The translations under genes were made by a program, and so were the position numbers. Positions 1 to 8,911 of a stretch of 64,000 nt of DNA are shown here, piece by piece. This DNA is from DASTFY01 sp963813375 (GTDB taxonomy: Bacteria; Actinomycetota; Acidimicrobiia; Acidimicrobiales; Ilumatobacteraceae). The notes under the pieces were generated by a model, which was not told the origin of the DNA, searched no databases, and worked only from the letters and a program-made list of their open reading frames with translations. Numbering within the stretch: position 1 is the first letter of the stretch; each line of letters opens with the position of its first letter. Location of the stretch: NCBI GenBank assembly GCA_963813375.1, contig CAWEYT010000021.1, positions 124,001 to 188,000 on the forward strand, read 5' to 3'.

Positions 1-1063
1 CACCGAGCTGCCGCTCGCGCACGAACGACAGCGCCGCGAAGGCCACACCGAACTGCTGGAGGAGCAGCACGATGGCCGCTGGGGCGTAGTAGTCGGTGAA
101 GGTGCGTTGCCCCGGCACGATGCTCTCGACCTCGCCGGTGAACGGCTGCACGAGAACCTCGGCATCGACGGCGAGCAACTGCTCAGCGAGGGCCGGCGCC
201 TGCTGGAGAATCTGTTGGGCACGGGCGAGGTGCTCCCGCGCGGCGTCCAACTGCCCTTCCCCGATGGCCCGACGGGCATCGTCGATGGCCGCTCGCGCTG
301 AACTGACGGCCGAACCGAAGGACGCGGCCGAGCGGGCCAAGGCGCTCTCCGGCTCGGAGCTCCCCGTCCCGTCCTCCGCGAGGGCGCGGGCTGAACTGGC
401 CGCGACGTCGACTCGGCGGAGTCCCCGGTCGACCTCGTCGAGCGTGGCGTCGGCCTGTACCAGGTCTCCCGCGTCCACCTGCTGGAGGGCCTGACCGAGC
501 GTCTCCGACACCAGACCGAGCGCGTCCCGCACGGGCAGGTCGGTCCCCTGGCCGCCCGCCACCAACGACGCCAGGACGGCGGCGTTCACCTCGGCCACGG
601 CGAGGCGGGAGGCGAAACCGATGATCGTGAGCTCGACCGGGTCCAATCGGGAGTGCAGGATCCGCAGGGTCGCCCGCTGCCCGTCGAGGACGGTACCGAG
701 CGGGTCCGCGGGCAGGACGACGACGGCATCGACATCACCGTCGGCCAGCCGCTCCCGCGCCGCCGCCTCGTCCGTCTCGACAGCGGCCAGCTCGACGAGC
801 GGTCCCAACCGCGATGCCGACGCCTCCATCTCGCGGGTGAGGGCGGCATCCGCGTCGCCCACCAGGATGGTGCGGAACGGCCGCACGTCGTTCCGGTAGC
901 CGAGGCCGAACACGAGCAGGATGGCGAACGGACCGAGCACGAGCGCCAGCAGGAGCCTCGGCTGCCGAAGGACGTCGAGGGCCTCCTTCTTGGCGAACGC
1001 CCAGGTCGCCAGGGGGAGTCGCGAGGGTCGCGGCCGGCCGGTGGTCCGCAGCACGGTCGTCAC
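1..1063 (-). CDS. ABC-2 type transporter permease (3' part beyond window)
   Basis: This is the membrane half of an ATP-driven exporter, encoded with the ATPase just upstream. Translation from GTG at 1063 overlaps the ATPase stop (GTGA). The protein begins with a short Arg/Pro-rich leader, then an amphipathic stretch and a first membrane segment (LLLALVLGPFAILLVFGLGY), followed by a large extracellular loop with a coil-like middle. Near the window edge the motif PAAIVLLLQQFGVAFAALSF, then VRERQLG, is typical of the ABC2_membrane_3 core. At least 354 residues are present and the C-terminal membrane segments lie outside the window. The substrate cannot be read from the sequence. The ORFs on the opposite strand here are shadows. 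Confidence 0.85.
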   Translation of the reverse strand, partial: MTTVLRTTGRPRPSRLPLATWAFAKKEALDVLRQPRLLLALVLGPFAILLVFGLGYRNDVRPFRTILVGDADAALTREMEASASRLGPLVELAAVETDEAAARERLADGDVDAVVVLPADPLGTVLDGQRATLRILHSRLDPVELTIIGFASRLAVAEVNAAVLASLVAGGQGTDLPVRDALGLVSETLGQALQQVDAGDLVQADATLDEVDRGLRRVDVAASSARALAEDGTGSSEPESALARSAASFGSAVSSARAAIDDARRAIGEGQLDAAREHLARAQQILQQAPALAEQLLAVDAEVLVQPFTGEVESIVPGQRTFTDYYAPAAIVLLLQQFGVAFAALSFVRERQLG

Positions 1064-2073
1064 GGCCGGCTCCCCACCACCACCGGCGCGGTATCCGCGA
1101 CGGACGCCGGTTGGTCCCCGTCCCGTCGCGCCCGCCGGTGGGCCTGCACGAGGCGGACGAACACCTCGTCGTAGTCGGGACTGGGCGGCTGCACCTCTGC
1201 GGTCCCGACGCCGGCCTGCTCCAAGGCGTGGACGATTGCCGGCTGATCGTTGGCCCCGCCCGCGACCACCACGCTGAGGCGGTCCGGGCGCCGGATGACC
1301 TCGTTGACCCACGGCGCCCGGTCGAGCGTGGCGAGTGCGGTGCGTTGCTCGCCCTCGCGCACGCAGACGTCGAAGAGATCCCCGCCGTACGCCTGCCGCT
1401 GGAGCTCCACCGGTGTTGCCAGCGTCACCAGACTCCCATCCACCATCAGCCCGACCAGGTCGCAGTGCGCGGCCTCACCGACGTACTGGGTGGAGACGAG
1501 CACCGTGCGCCCGGCGTCGCGCAACGTCCGGAAGCTGGACCAGAAGCGCTCACGCAGGATGGGATCCACACCGGCCGTCGGCTCGTCCAGCATGATCAGT
1601 TCGGGGTCGTGGACGAGCGTGGCCGCGAGGGCAAGGCGGCGCTGCATGCCTCCCGACGCGTGCGACAGCAGCGTCGAGCGGTCGTTCCACAGGTCGACGA
1701 GCTGCAGCGTCTCCCGCAGCCGGCGGCGCCGGCGGCGCAGCGGTACACGGTAGAGGGAGGCAACGAAGGCCAGGTTCCCCCGCAAGCTGAGATGCGGGAA
1801 GAGCACGCTGGCCTGTGCCTGGTAGCCGAGGCGGCGACGATGAGCCGCCGAGAAGTGCACAGGGTCGGAGCCGAGAACCTCCGCCGAACCGTCGCTGGGG
1901 CGGTAGACCCCCGTCAGGAGGCGCAACAGCGTCGTCTTGCCGCACCCGCTCGGGCCCACCAGCGCCACGATCGTTCCCGCCGGAACGGTGAAGCTGACGT
2001 CGGTCAGGACCGGCGTGGAACCGAATCGCTTCGAGAGGTGGTCGGCGCGGATGGGCGCGTCGGTCGTGGGCAT
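1060..2073 (-). CDS. ABC transporter ATP-binding protein
   Basis: Cytoplasmic ATPase that powers the adjacent ABC-2 permease. Walker A is GPSGCGKTTLL, the signature is SHASGGMQRRLALA, and Walker B is ELIMLDEPTAG. A long C-terminal region after the ATPase domain, including VQPPSPDYDEVFVRL, resembles the regulatory tail of drug or antibiotic exporters of the CcmA/DrrA class. I chose ATG 2073 (MPTTDAPIRADHLSKRFG) because the P-loop domain starts immediately after it; the upstream in-frame ATG at 2109 adds only a basic leader. Its stop overlaps the permease start by four bases, so the two are translationally coupled. The substrate is unknown. Confidence 0.9.
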   Translation of the reverse strand: MPTTDAPIRADHLSKRFGSTPVLTDVSFTVPAGTIVALVGPSGCGKTTLLRLLTGVYRPSDGSAEVLGSDPVHFSAAHRRRLGYQAQASVLFPHLSLRGNLAFVASLYRVPLRRRRRRLRETLQLVDLWNDRSTLLSHASGGMQRRLALAATLVHDPELIMLDEPTAGVDPILRERFWSSFRTLRDAGRTVLVSTQYVGEAAHCDLVGLMVDGSLVTLATPVELQRQAYGGDLFDVCVREGEQRTALATLDRAPWVNEVIRRPDRLSVVVAGGANDQPAIVHALEQAGVGTAEVQPPSPDYDEVFVRLVQAHRRARRDGDQPASVADTAPVVVGSRP

Positions 2074-2184
2074 CGGGATCCACCTTCCCCGGCGCGTCGT
2101 GCGGCTCAACCCTCGTCGGGGTTGGATCCGGCTCGTCGCGGGTACCGAGGTGCGGCGGGATGGCGTAGGAGAGGAGCGAAGGCG

Positions 2185-3009
2185 ATGACACGCGGTGGGA
2201 CCGGAGATCGGGCGGTCCAGGCGTTCAGGCGGACCCGGCGCCAGCTGGTGACCGGGACACGGCGGCCGCAGTCAGCGCAGTCGTCGTGGCTGCGATGGCA
2301 ACCGCATGCGCTCCGCCGGGTGGAATGGCGTTGGGTGTCGATCTCACTGCCCGCTGGACCATGGACGAACAGGTCGCCACCGTGATGGCCGACAGCTCGG
2401 GGTCCGGACTGCACGGCACCATCGGTACCGGCGTGGCCGTGGGCGACGGCACCTACCGCTTCCCGGGCTGGAGCGCCAACGTCGATGCGCGCGGGCCGAC
2501 TGGTCGGCCACGTGCCCGCGGCGAGTGGCGCGGTCAGCGTGCCGGACGCGTGGGGCGCGCTGGAACCCGGCCGGGGCTCGTTCACGGTGTCCCTCCGGCT
2601 GCGGTCGGCGCTGACGGGTGCCGGTCGGCTGCCGGCGGCGCCGGCGGCGTCGTTCAACGTCGTGCAGAAGGGTCGAGCCGACCAGGCCGGCGGCTTCTGG
2701 AAGCTCGAACTGTCCGGCGATGGGTCGTCCACCGGCCGGCTGCGCTGGGTCCTGTCCGACGGGTCCCGCTCGGCGGTCGTCACCAGCGCCGTTCGGGTCG
2801 ACGACGGCGGGTGGCACACGGTGGTCGCCGAGCGCCGTGGCGACCGTGCCGTGCTCACCGTGGACGGCGTGGCCGCCTCGGTCTCGGCCGGCAACGTGGG
2901 CGATGTCGGTCCGGGCAACCCGCCGGTGACGATCGGCAAGAAGCCTGGCTCGACCGATCCTCGTGACGCCTTCGCGGGATGGCTCGACGACCTGGCCATC
3001 CACCGCTGA
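2185..3009 (+). pseudogene. LamG/concanavalin-like lipoprotein, broken by two frame changes
   Basis: The last 174 codons (from 2485) encode a jelly-roll domain: SFTVSLRLRSA, WKLELSGDG, WHTVVAERRGDRAVLTVDG and a terminal GWLDDLAIHR, which is the usual LamG ending (laminin G-like, glycan or protein binding). The first strand of the same domain, VDLTARWTMDEQ, lies in another frame from 2286, preceded by a hydrophobic stretch ending ATAC that looks like a lipobox. A good Shine-Dalgarno and ATG at 2185 sit in the first frame with an Arg-rich n-region. An intact product therefore needs frame changes between 2185 and 2286 and again near 2480. It may be an exported surface lipoprotein, a pseudogene or an assembly error. 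Confidence 0.55.
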
Positions 3010-3022
3010 GCTCGTCCACGGC

Positions 3023-3789
3023 ATGAGCGCGGCCGACAGGTCACGCGGCCAGGCTCGTGTCGGCTGCTCGGGCTGGCTGTACCGGGACTGGCGCGGGATC
3101 GTCTATCCGGACGACCTGCCGACCTCACGCTGGCTCCCGCATTACACGTCGTTGTTCTCGACCGTCGAGCTGAACAACACCTTCTACCGCCTGCCGCGCC
3201 CATCGACCGTGTCCGGCTGGGCGGAGGCTGTGCCACCTGGCTTCGTCTTCGCGGTGAAGCTGGGGTCGTTCGGTTCCCACCGCATGAAGCTCCGCGACGC
3301 CGGGAGCTGGCTCCCGAACCACACCCGGACCTTCGAGCTCCTGGGCGCTCACCTCGGGCCGACGCTCGTCCAACTTCCTCCGAGGTGGCGGCGCAACGTC
3401 GCCCGCCTGGACGAGTTCCTGGCCACGACGCCGTCCGGGCAGCGATGGGCGGTGGAGCTGCGTGAGCCGTCCTGGCTCGACGACAACGTGTTCGACGTGC
3501 TCAGGCGCCATGGTGCCGCGCTGTGCGTCCACGACCTGCTCGAAGGTCACCCGTTCGTCCTCACGGCACCGTGGACCTACGTCCGCTTCCACGGCCCGGA
3601 CAGCGCGTGCCCGGCCCTACTGGGGCCGGTACGGCGGCCGGCGGCTGTGGCGCATGGCCGACAAGGTGAGCGAGGTGCTGGGGGGCGGTGGCGACGTCTA
3701 CTGCTACTTCAACAACGACTACGAGGGACATGCGGTCGCCGACGCCACCTGGTTGGCGGCTCGGCTCGGGGACGCGCCGCGGCCGATGA
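3023..3789 (+). CDS. DUF72 family protein (frameshifted near 3605)
   Basis: The N-terminal part starts at ATG 3023 with the diagnostic VGCSGWLYRDWRG, then LFSTVELNNTFYRLP and FAVKLGSFGSHRMKL. It matches the YecE/DUF72 TIM-barrel family, whose biochemical role is unknown. The reading changes frame around 3600-3612: before it reads YVRFHGPDSA, after it RPYWGRYGGRRLWRMADKV and YCYFNNDYEGHAVADA, the conserved C-terminal motif. The end is uncertain. No stop separates this frame from the next gene, but a TGA at 3787 in the third frame would give an ATGA overlap with the oxidoreductase start. About 250 residues is normal for the family. Confidence 0.75.
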
Positions 3790-5057
3790 CCGAAACGGGC
3801 GCGCGGATAGCGTCGCTGCTGGTGCCGCCACCGTCGGTCATCGTCGTCGGCGGCGGGCTGATCGGTCTCACGAGCGCGCTCGCCCTGCACGAGCGGGGAG
3901 CAGCGGTGACGGTCGTCGATCGGGCCGCGCTCGGGTCGGGCGCGGCGCGCGGCAACGCCGGCTTCCTCTCGCCGACGCTGATGGCACCGCTCGCCGGTCC
4001 CGGCATGCTGGCCACCGTCGCTCGCGGACTCCTCTCCCGCGACGGTCCGCTGCGCGTCCGGCCTCGCGCCGTCCCGTCCATGGCCCGCTGGAGCATCGCG
4101 CTCCTGCGAGCGGCGAACGCCGAGCGCTTCGACGCCGGGCGGGCGGCGATGGCCGACCTCAACCGCGACCTCGACGGTCTGCTGGCCGACCTGGAAGCGC
4201 TCGGCGTCGACGTCACGCGCGGCGAGGAGATCGTGGTGCCGTTCCACGACGCGGCGCTGGCCGAGCGCTTCCACGTGGAGCTGCAGCACATGGTGACGTT
4301 CGGCGCCGGCGGACCCGGTGAGATGCTCGACGGGGACGGGCTCCGGCGCCTGGTCCCCGCCTTGACCGACCACGTGCGGGCGGGCTTCGTCCTCCCTGGC
4401 AATCGGGCCGCGGACCCGAGGCGCTATGTCGACTCGCTCATCGCCGCCCTCAGGGCCCGGGATGTGTCACTGCTCGAGCACCGAGCGATCTCCGGGTTCG
4501 ACGTCGCCGGAGCCCGGGTGCGGGGGGTCCGCACGGACGGCGGAACGCTGGCGGCCGACGAGATCGTGCTCGCGGCGGGGGCGGGGATCCGGTCGCTCGG
4601 CCGCTTGCTGGGCCTGCGGTTGGAGGTCATCGCCGGTCAGGGGTACAACGTCGCCCTCCCGACGACGCCACGACTCGGGCACCCCGTGATCGTGGAGGAG
4701 GTCCACGCCGTGGCGACCCCGTTCGCCGATCGCATCCGGCTCGGCGGCACGATGGAGCTGGCCGGTGACGCGCCCCCCTTCGACCAGCGCCGGGTCGACG
4801 CCATCCTGCGCTCGATGCGCCGGTTCCTCGATCTGTCCTGGGAGGAGCGGTTCGACACGTGGGCCGGCTCGCGGCCCATGAGTGCGGACGGTCTCCCGCT
4901 CATCGGTCGCACCCGGCGGTTGGCGAACGTCGTCGTCGCCGGCGGCCACGGGATGTACGGCCTGACCCTGGCTCCCGCCACAGGCCGTGCCGTGGCCGAG
5001 CTGATCGTCGAGGGCCGCCCATCGACCGACCTGCGGGCGTTCGATCCGGACCGCTGA
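3786..5057 (+). CDS. DadA-like FAD-dependent D-amino acid dehydrogenase/oxidase
   Basis: Flavoprotein of the DAO family. The dinucleotide-binding motif is VIVVGGGLIGLTSALAL, followed by SGAARGNAGFLSP, the DadA-type FAD signature, and ends with the second FAD contact GLPLIGRTRRLANVVVAGGH near residue 390. ATG 3786 is preferred, with GTG 3822 (right at the Rossmann strand) as an alternative. The DUF72 frame runs in without a stop, so a fusion cannot be ruled out. The convergent neighbours are a proline racemase-family enzyme and a DapA-family enzyme. Together these three fit trans-4-hydroxy-L-proline catabolism: epimerase, then cis-4-hydroxy-D-proline oxidation, then deamination of pyrroline-4-hydroxy-2-carboxylate. 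The substrate is inferred from context. Confidence 0.8.
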   Translation: MTETGARIASLLVPPPSVIVVGGGLIGLTSALALHERGAAVTVVDRAALGSGAARGNAGFLSPTLMAPLAGPGMLATVARGLLSRDGPLRVRPRAVPSMARWSIALLRAANAERFDAGRAAMADLNRDLDGLLADLEALGVDVTRGEEIVVPFHDAALAERFHVELQHMVTFGAGGPGEMLDGDGLRRLVPALTDHVRAGFVLPGNRAADPRRYVDSLIAALRARDVSLLEHRAISGFDVAGARVRGVRTDGGTLAADEIVLAAGAGIRSLGRLLGLRLEVIAGQGYNVALPTTPRLGHPVIVEEVHAVATPFADRIRLGGTMELAGDAPPFDQRRVDAILRSMRRFLDLSWEERFDTWAGSRPMSADGLPLIGRTRRLANVVVAGGHGMYGLTLAPATGRAVAELIVEGRPSTDLRAFDPDR

Positions 5058-5086
5058 CCGACCCGAACCGCGGGCCCGCGGTGCCA

Positions 5087-6118
5087 TCACGCCGTCAGGC
5101 CGTCGCCCCACAGGTCGGGCAGGACGAACCCGGTCTGGTACGGATCCGTCGGATCGAGCGTGGTCGTCCTCGTACCGAAGATCCATCCGCGACCGGAGAT
5201 GACCGGCAGCACGGCGGTGCGGTCGCCGACGGCCGTCGTCGCGCTGATCGACGCCGTGAACTCGCTGTCGATGAGCGAGCGGGCGGTGAACGTGGACCCG
5301 GGACCGGCCTGACCACGCGCGGCCAGGCAGGCGAGCCGGGCCGAGGTGCCGGTGCCGCAGGGCGACCGGTCGACCCTCCCGCTCAACACGGTGGCACCCC
5401 GCAGCACTCCCGCCGCGGGGTCGTCGTCGCCGGTCACCATCACGTAGGAGAGGAAGTCGATCTCGGGCACCTCGGGGTGCCGGACGTCGAGCTGTCGCCG
5501 GGCGGCCGCCATCACCGCCTCCGCCCGCTCGACGATGTCCCGCGCCGCCTCGCGCACGAGGCGCACGCCCAGGGCGGCCCCATCGACCAGGACGTAGAAG
5601 CAGCCTCCGTACGCGACGTCCACGGTGACGGTGCCGAGGCCCGGCACGTCGAGGGGCACCTCCATCGCGTCGACGAACGACGGGATGCCGGTGAAGCTGA
5701 CCCGCTCGCACCGACCGTCCCGGCAGGTGGCCTCGGTCCGCACCAGCCCGGCGGCCGTCTCCAGCGTCACCACCGTCGTCGGCTCCCTCATCGGCACCGT
5801 GCCGGTCTCGAGGAGCGCCGTGACGACGCAGATCGCGTTCGATCCGCTCATGGCGTGGGCGCGGTCGGCCTGGAGGACGATGAAGGCCGCGTCGGCACTC
5901 GGATCTGCGGAGGGGAAGACGAGGTTGGCGCTGGCCTGGGGCCGTCCCCGGGGCTCGAGCGTCAGCAGGCGGCGAACCGTGTCGTCCACGGTGTTGATGT
6001 GGTGCAGCTTCTCGCGGGCGGTGCGGCCCGGAACCTCGAAGATGGAGCCCAGGTAGCACGTTCCCTGTTCTCCCTCGGCGTGGACCTCGATGGCGGCGTG
6101 GCTGCGGACGAGCCGCAT
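5087..6118 (-). CDS. Proline racemase family protein (hydroxyproline epimerase or dehydratase)
   Basis: 343 residues, usual for proline racemase, 4-hydroxyproline 2-epimerase and trans-3-hydroxy-L-proline dehydratase. The family has two catalytic residues acting as acid and base. The second is present as Cys in SPCGTGTSARLA, but the first sits in MSGSNAICVV, where Ser replaces the usual Cys. Other landmarks are YGGCFYVLVDG and VISGRGWIFG. Start ATG 6118 shares one base with the stop of the upstream DapA-family gene (TGATG), so the two form an operon. Epimerization of 4-hydroxyproline fits the neighbours best; the Ser/Cys pair makes a dehydratase also possible. Confidence 0.85.
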   Translation of the reverse strand: MRLVRSHAAIEVHAEGEQGTCYLGSIFEVPGRTAREKLHHINTVDDTVRRLLTLEPRGRPQASANLVFPSADPSADAAFIVLQADRAHAMSGSNAICVVTALLETGTVPMREPTTVVTLETAAGLVRTEATCRDGRCERVSFTGIPSFVDAMEVPLDVPGLGTVTVDVAYGGCFYVLVDGAALGVRLVREAARDIVERAEAVMAAARRQLDVRHPEVPEIDFLSYVMVTGDDDPAAGVLRGATVLSGRVDRSPCGTGTSARLACLAARGQAGPGSTFTARSLIDSEFTASISATTAVGDRTAVLPVISGRGWIFGTRTTTLDPTDPYQTGFVLPDLWGDGLTA

Positions 6119-7001
6119 CAGCGAAGCACGGCGTCGAGCACCTCGACGAGGGCCGCAGCATCGTCGTCGCTGAGCGGCAACAGCGGCCCGCGGACATCGC
6201 CGCAGTCGATGCCCAGGTGGCGCAGCCCCAGCTTCGCCTTCTGGTTGTACGACCCGGCTTCCATGTGCTGCACCCAGGGCAGGAGACGCTCGAAGCGCTT
6301 CCGGGCGCCCTCGAGGTCGCCGCTCAGTGCCGCGTCGAGGATGTCGACGTGCTGGCGCGGGAGCACGTTGGCCGTCCCGGCGAGCCACGAGCGGACGCCC
6401 CAGAAGAAGTAGTCGGCGGCCTGGTCGTCCGAGCCGCACATCAGCGTGATGCGCCCGGCGTACCTGCCGCTGAGGGCGAGGAAGCGGGAGAAGTCGCCGC
6501 TGGATTCCTTCAGGCCGGCGATCAACGGGTGGTCGGCCACGCGGTCCAGGCAGTCGAAACCGATCTCGACGCCGGCGCGGGCGGGGAAGTTGTACAGGAT
6601 GGCGGGCAAGCCGGACACGTCCACGACGGTCAGGAAGTGCACCGCCAGCTCGCGCTGGTCGGGGAGCGATGTCGGCGGCACGGCCAGCATGAGCGCGTCG
6701 TACCCGAGGTCCCTGCGCCGTGCAGGCCAGCTCGACCGCCTGCCGGGTCGATCCCGCGTTGCAGCCGGCCACGAGCTGGGCTCGGCCGGCCGCCGCATCG
6801 CGCGTGGATCGCATCACCTCGGTGCGTTCGGACTCTGTCGAGCGCGTAGTACTCGCCGGTCGTGCCGCAGGCCACGATGCCCCGCACACCGGCGTCGAGG
6901 CAGCGCTCGACGACCGACGCGAGGGCGACAGGAGCGATCTCGCCGTCGGCGTCGAACGGGGTGACGATCGGTACGTAGACGCCCTCGAGCTCGAGCTCCA
7001 C
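6118..7001 (-). CDS. DapA/NAL family aldolase, probable hydroxyproline-pathway deaminase (two frameshifts)
   Basis: Class I aldolase fold. The N-terminus (GTG 7001, VYVPIVTPFDADGE) contains GTTGEYYAL, the family TTGE site. The C-terminal part holds AILYNFPARAGV with the catalytic Tyr and LIAGLKESSGD with the Schiff-base Lys. The middle (AQLVAGCNAGSTRQAVELA) is in a third frame, so frame changes occur near 6840 and 6718. A leaderless promoter TAGCGT lies nine bases before the GTG on the minus strand (7016 to 7011). With the racemase-family gene downstream and the oxidase opposite, the best guess is 1-pyrroline-4-hydroxy-2-carboxylate deaminase. Dihydrodipicolinate synthase is less likely in this setting. 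Confidence 0.75.
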
Positions 7002-7062
7002 AACGAAAGCACGCTAGCCATCGCTCCGATGACTCCCGGACGGCCGTGACGTCAGAGAAGCC

Positions 7063-8260
7063 ATGAGCGGCTTCGAACCCGAGCGTCTGCAGCGGCTGCG
7101 GGACGTCATGGCGTCCCATGTCGACGGCGGTGGTGTCGGCGGCCTGGCCTGGCTCGTGGCGCGTGACGGACAGGTCGAGGTCGGGGTGGCGGGCACGCTC
7201 ACCCGCGGCGAGGACCTGCCCGTCGGGCGTGACGGCATCTTCCGCATCTCGTCGATGACGAAGCCGATCGTCGCCGTCGCCGCCCTCATCCTCGTCGAGG
7301 AGTGCCGGCTCCGCCTCGACGATCCGGTCGACGAACTGCTGCCGGAGCTTGCCGATCGAAGAGTGCTGGTCGACGCCAGGGGGCCGATCGACGGCCCGAC
7401 CGTTCCCGCCCGGGCACCGATCACGGTGCGCGACGTCCTGACCTTCCGCCTCGGACTGGGCATGGACTTCGACGCGCCGTGGCCGCAGCCGCTGATCGAG
7501 CAGATGGACCGGCTCGGGATGGCCGGTGGCGCCCCAGAGCCCCAGGTGCCGCCGGAGCCCGACGAGTGGATGCGTCGCCTCTCCACGCTGCCGCTCCTGT
7601 ACCAGCCGGGCGAGCGCTGGCTCTACAACACGGGCTCGGACGTGTTGGGCGTCCTCATCGCCCGCGCGGCCGGTCAGCCGCTCGACGTGTTCCTGCGGGA
7701 GCGGGTGTTCGACCCGCTCGGGATGGTCGACACCGGCTTCGTGGCACAGGACCTGGACCGCTTCGGCACCTGCTACACGACGGACCCCGCCACTGGTGCG
7801 CGGGTCGTGTACGACGCTCCCGGTGGGCAGTGGGCGACAGCCCCCGCGTTCGCGTCCGGGGGCGGCGGGCTGGTGTCCACGGTCGACGACCTGCACGCCT
7901 TCGGGCGCATGCTGCTGTCCGGCGGTCGTCGTCCCGATGGCGGACGCCTGCTGGCCCGCGCGTCCGTCGAGGCCATGACGACCGATCAGCTCCGCGTGGT
8001 CGACGGAGCCCCGGGACCGACACCGGACGGGTCGCAGGGTTGGGGGTTCGGCGTCGGCGTCCAGGTCCGGCGCACCGGGCCGGCCTCCGCCGTCGGCAGC
8101 TACGGATGGGCCGGCGGGCTGGGCTCGGCGTGGGCCAACGATCCGGCCGAACGGCTCATCGTGGTAGTGCTCACCACCGACATGTTCGAGCGCGCCGTTC
8201 CCGCCCCCCGCCGTCATCTCCGACCTCTGGACCTGCACCTACTCCGCGCTGGACGACTGA
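7063..8260 (+). CDS. Beta-lactamase family serine hydrolase (frameshift at C run near 8207)
   Basis: Penicillin-binding-protein-like esterase or peptidase fold (class C beta-lactamase family). The SxxK motif is SSMTKP with the nucleophilic Ser, the second motif is YNTGSD, and the last strand has SYGWAGGLGSAW in place of KTG. No signal peptide is visible, so it is probably cytoplasmic. The frame breaks in a run of six C at about 8206-8211; after one base of correction the tail reads PAVISDLWTCTYSALDD and stops at 8260, a natural family ending. The physiological substrate is unknown; such enzymes hydrolyse esters or small amides. Confidence 0.8.
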
Positions 8261-8290
8261 AGCGCAGCAACGAACACGCGCCGCGTCCGG

Positions 8291-8318
8291 CAGTTGTGAA
8301 GGATATCCTTCACAACTG
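8291..8318. promoter_or_regulatory. 28-bp perfect palindrome abutting a regulator start codon
   Basis: Every base of the 14-base left half, cagttgtgaaggat, is mirrored on the right (centre between 8304 and 8305). Its last base is the first base of the GTG start codon of the ArsR-type gene. This is the size and symmetry of a dimeric winged-helix operator, so autoregulation is likely. No Shine-Dalgarno can fit upstream of the start without overlapping it. Confidence 0.75.
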
Positions 8319-8911
8319 TGCCGACGAACGTGGACGAGCCCGCCCGCAAGGTCGTGACGGACATCCGGGCGCTGCGCGCGCTCGCACACCCGGACCGGGT
8401 GGCGATCCTCCGGCTGCTCATGGCCGGCACGGCGCGTACGGCGACCGAGTCCGCGCAGGCTGTCGGCGCGTCACCGTCGGCCTGCAGCTACCACCTCCGA
8501 GAGCTCGAACGCTTCGGCTTCGTCGTGCGCGACGCGTCGGCCGCCGGTGACGGCCGTACGCGGCCGTGGAAGGCGTCCGCCGTGGGCTTCTCGCTCGGTC
8601 GTCCCCTGAGCGAGGAATCCGCGTCCGGTCGGGCCATGTTCGCCGCCCTGCGCGAGGCGGACCGGTTGGAGAACGACCGCTTGGCTCGGTTGTTCGTCGA
8701 ACGCGTGGATCAGCTCCCCTCGCCGTGGCAGGACGCGGCGTCGTTCGCGACGTTCGAGCTGGCGCTCACCGCGGCGGAGCTGCGCGAGCTGACGGCCGCG
8801 GTGGACGACCTGCTGCGCCCCTACCGGGTCGGCGCCCGAGCCGACGCCCCCGATGAGGCCGGTGCCGTGCACGTCGTCGTGCAGGCCTTTCCGCGAGTGG
8901 ACGCCGGATGA
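8318..8911 (+). CDS. ArsR-type winged-helix transcriptional regulator
   Basis: 197 residues. The N-terminal helix-turn-helix (residues about 15-75) contains LRALAHPDRVAILRLL, the standard ArsR/HTH_20 opening, and ASPSACSYHLRELERFGFV as recognition region. No Cys metal site is evident, so a metal sensor is unlikely. The C-terminal half, with RENDRLARLF-like and WQDAASFATFELALTAAEL helices, resembles regulators encoded beside MFS exporters. GTG 8318 directly follows a 28-bp palindrome. The stop overlaps the MFS start (ATGA), so the regulator probably controls its own operon with the transporter. The ligand is unknown. Confidence 0.85.
   Translation: MPTNVDEPARKVVTDIRALRALAHPDRVAILRLLMAGTARTATESAQAVGASPSACSYHLRELERFGFVVRDASAAGDGRTRPWKASAVGFSLGRPLSEESASGRAMFAALREADRLENDRLARLFVERVDQLPSPWQDAASFATFELALTAAELRELTAAVDDLLRPYRVGARADAPDEAGAVHVVVQAFPRVDAG

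Noticed and set aside
96..899. Plus-strand ORFs at the window start
   Set aside because: Ala/Ser/Arg-rich translations without motifs, antisense to the ABC-2 permease whose membrane motifs are recognisable on the minus strand.
1111..2385. A 424-codon plus-strand ORF across the ATPase gene
   Set aside because: It is a shadow of the minus-strand ATPase; the translation is His/Arg/Gly-rich low complexity, while the minus strand has Walker A, signature and Walker B.
3023..5057. A genuine DUF72-oxidoreductase fusion protein
   Set aside because: The DUF72 part is in another frame at its 5' end, and a TGA overlapping the oxidoreductase ATG exists one frame away, so separate coupled genes are more likely; not excluded.
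4859..6412. Plus-strand 517-codon ORF over the racemase-family gene
   Set aside because: Arg/Gly/His-rich translation with no motif; the minus strand encodes intact proline-racemase motifs.
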